This document shows positions 6,706-7,506 of a DNA stretch of 7,506 nt, piece after piece (position 1 is the stretch's first letter; each line of letters opens with the position of its first letter). Made by a program: the position numbers and the translations under genes. Below the pieces are notes generated by a model. That model made no database searches, was not told where the DNA came from, and saw only the letters and a program-made list of their open reading frames with translations. This DNA is from Chloroflexota bacterium (GTDB lineage Bacteria; Chloroflexota; Dehalococcoidia; GIF9; UBA5629): positions 1-7,506 of the forward strand of contig JAPLHL010000211.1 in assembly GCA_026389655.1 (NCBI GenBank). The letters run 5' to 3'.

Positions 6706-6740
6706 TTGTTCATAAAGAAAAGCTGCAAGAAGTTAGTCAT

Positions 6741-6943
6741 TTACATTCCGATTAAGCTGTCCATCATTTGCCCCAGACTACGGCGGTCCTGATATCCGAA
6801 GGCAATTCCTCCAATGACCGCCGAAACCGTTACAGCGAAGCCAAGGACGGCCAAAATGCGGACACGGATGGTAAGGGGGAGAACAGAATGTTACCGTTTT
6901 CCAGTAGGATGCACCCAAAAGCTTTGACGGGGACCTCACTCAA
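6741..6943 (-). pseudogene. Possible remnant of a small single-TM protein gene, frameshifted
   Basis: On the minus strand a frame ending in TAA at 6743-6741 encodes a membrane-protein-like end: RVRILAVLGFAVTVSAV then IGGIAFGYQDRR and SLGQMMDSLIGM. It is open back to 6890 but has no ATG or GTG start; TTG at 6854-6852 would give only 37 residues and cut the basic N-flank. Adding one base in the run of five C (6879-6875 on the minus strand) joins it to another frame that begins at TTG 6943-6941 (MSEVPVKAFGCILLENGNILFSP), for a 67-residue protein in total. No Shine-Dalgarno was found before that TTG. The amphipathic-to-hydrophobic pattern looks like real coding sequence, but I do not recognise the family. 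The + strand frame over the same bases (6768-7016) has no protein-like character. Confidence 0.33.
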
Positions 6944-6963
6944 TAACTATAATAAACGGTCTG

Positions 6964-7010
6964 AAGCTGTTAAGAAATCCGGTCAGTTATCCCTTAGCTT
7001 TTTTCTTTTA
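6964..7010 (+). terminator. AT-rich hairpin followed by a T-rich run
   Basis: AAGCT (6964-6968) pairs with AGCTT (6996-7000). Inside it, AAG (6972-6974) pairs with CTT (6993-6995) around an 18-base loop, and TTTTCTTTTA follows. It has the layout of an intrinsic terminator, but the stem is short and interrupted and no gene directly precedes it on this strand. Confidence 0.25.
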
Positions 7011-7064
7011 TATTAGCCAGTGGCCGGGGCGGATGACCTGAATTCAGCTTCATAAAAACGGCTT

Positions 7065-7108
7065 GGAGGGGTGACCGAGCGGCCGATGGTGACGGTCTTG
7101 AAATCAGT
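7065..7108 (+). tRNA. tRNA-Ser(TGA)-like 5' half, truncated or decayed
   Basis: GGAGGGG (acceptor 5' strand, 7065-7071), TG, then ACCGAGCGG (D-arm) and GACGGTCTTGAAA match the layout of bacterial tRNA-Ser. Anticodon TGA is at 7099-7101 in the loop CTTGAAA. The 3' side of the anticodon stem is already degraded (TCAGT against ACGGT, 3 of 5 pairs), and no T-arm with GTTCGA follows. CCCTTCC at 7172-7178 could pair with the acceptor strand (one G-T), but it is 114 bases from the 5' end with no recognisable T-arm, too far for a normal tRNA-Ser. I treat this as a gene fragment, not a working tRNA. Confidence 0.6.
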
Positions 7109-7377
7109 ATACATGCCTTCAATATCATTACTTTACGTGTGCAATAGTACATTTGTTCTATTTAAGAAAAACCCTTCCTGATCGTAAATATTGGCCTGTA
7201 ATTATTCATATTTATTAATCCGTTAGCTTTTCGTTAGCTTTTTTACAGATACAAAACAAATATGGGAGGAAAACGGCGAGGGGTACAGCAATTCTACAAA
7301 TAGCCCATGGTTTACGAATTACAAAGAAAGCGCATTTGAGCGAAACAATAGCTTGTTCAACGGGCAGATCACAGCTG
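7109..7377. other. AT-rich gene-free stretch
   Basis: No convincing gene is seen on either strand. A GGGAGG (7264-7269) resembles a Shine-Dalgarno but has no start codon at a usable distance. The only structure noted is the short tandem repeat at 7221-7242. Confidence 0.5.
7221..7242 (+). repeat. Tandem duplication of CGTTAGCTTTT
   Basis: Two perfect 11-base copies lie head to tail (7221-7231, 7232-7242). The core TTAGCTTTT also occurs at 6994-7002 before the T-rich run. Confidence 0.7.
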
Positions 7378-7392
7378 TAATACTTTTACCTA

Positions 7393-7421
7393 TTGATTTC
7401 CTCACGGTTGCTCATTATAAT
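7393..7421 (+). promoter_or_regulatory. Near-consensus sigma70-type promoter at the right edge
   Basis: TTGATT (-35, 7393-7398), a 17-base spacer and a perfect TATAAT (-10, 7416-7421) form the best promoter in the window. Expected transcription start is near 7428. Its target gene must begin after the window or be a very short leader: ATG 7428 to TAA 7472 encodes only 14 residues. Confidence 0.6.
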
Positions 7422-7426
7422 GAGCA
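7409..7426. promoter_or_regulatory. Perfect 18-bp palindrome over the -10 box, probable operator
   Basis: TGCTCATTATAATGAGCA reads the same on both strands and contains the complete -10 box. A dimeric regulator bound here would block polymerase directly, so a repressor site is the natural reading. No regulator gene is visible in the window. Confidence 0.55.
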
Positions 7427-7506
7427 CATGATTAATACTTTGAGCGATGGAAAGTGCTGTATCCATATATAATTGCGACTAACAGCCAGAAAGTATTAAG
7501 CCTGCT

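Larger units (their letters stand above)
7378..7441 (+). repeat. Direct repeat TAATACTTT flanking the promoter, with an inverted copy at 7491
   Basis: TAATACTTT occurs at 7378-7386 and 7433-7441, 55 bases apart, on either side of the promoter and palindrome. AAGTATTAA at 7491-7499 is the exact inverse of TTAATACTT at 7432-7440. These could be binding half-sites or form a leader hairpin, but short AT-rich words also recur by chance. Confidence 0.5.

Noticed and set aside
6768..7016. Plus-strand frame of 82 codons starting TTG
   Set aside because: Composition is Ser/Asn/Arg-rich without domain character, there is no ribosome binding site, and it overlaps the more protein-like minus-strand frame and the T-rich run; probably an antisense shadow.
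7220..7425. Minus-strand frame ATG (7424) to TAA with a stop after nine codons but then open for about 55 codons with a hydrophobic segment
   Set aside because: An early in-frame stop, no restart codon with a ribosome binding site, AT-rich composition and no recognisable motif; not distinguishable from chance.
7104..7506. Group I intron interrupting a tRNA-Ser in the anticodon region
   Set aside because: No recognisable conserved intron core elements and no 3' tRNA exon in the window; a truncated or decayed tRNA is simpler.
1..7506. CRISPR array, insertion sequence or transposase gene
   Set aside because: No regularly spaced repeats, terminal inverted repeats or transposase-like protein were seen on either strand.

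Overview
The window holds a cluster of paralogous membrane proteins that combine cytoplasmic zinc ribbons, one transmembrane (TM) helix, and in most cases extracytoplasmic fibronectin type III (FN3) domains plus a C-terminal TlpA/ResA-type thioredoxin domain. All convincing genes are on the + strand. Base composition is moderate, two starts are TTG, and the FN3 units carry phrases such as TDEPATSQV and GLTPDTTYHF. This suggests an uncultured anaerobic bacterium. I would guess Chloroflexota (Dehalococcoidia-like), but that is an inference from family style and the sequence does not prove it.

Layout: (1) 7-1617, a two-zinc-ribbon/TM/2xFN3/TlpA gene broken by a single in-frame TAA at 790-792. 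(2) 1761-4316, a probable three-gene operon: two small zinc-ribbon/TM proteins without catalytic domain (1761-2399 and 2439-2900), then a full zinc-ribbon/TM/FN3/TlpA protein (2904-4316). Gaps are 39 and 3 bases. A TTGACA box lies upstream at 1638. (3) 4449-6620, the largest member, with five zinc ribbons, a TM helix, two FN3 domains and TlpA, preceded by its own candidate promoter. (4) 6621-7506, 886 bases with no convincing intact gene. It contains weak terminator-like hairpins, a minus-strand remnant of a small membrane protein (about 6741-6943), a tRNA-Ser(TGA)-like 5' half (7065-7108), short repeats, and at the right edge a near-consensus promoter whose -10 box sits inside a perfect 18-bp palindrome. 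That promoter probably drives a gene beyond the window.

Working idea (inference): the positive-inside rule puts the zinc ribbons in the cytoplasm and the FN3-thioredoxin part outside. Each full-length protein would then be a one-pass bridge between a cytoplasmic metal/thiol or protein-binding module and an extracytoplasmic thiol-disulfide oxidoreductase. The two small proteins keep only the sensor/anchor half and could be adaptors or partners of the full protein encoded directly after them. No CcdA/DsbD-type electron donor, cytochrome c gene or obvious substrate gene is visible, so the physiological substrate is unknown.
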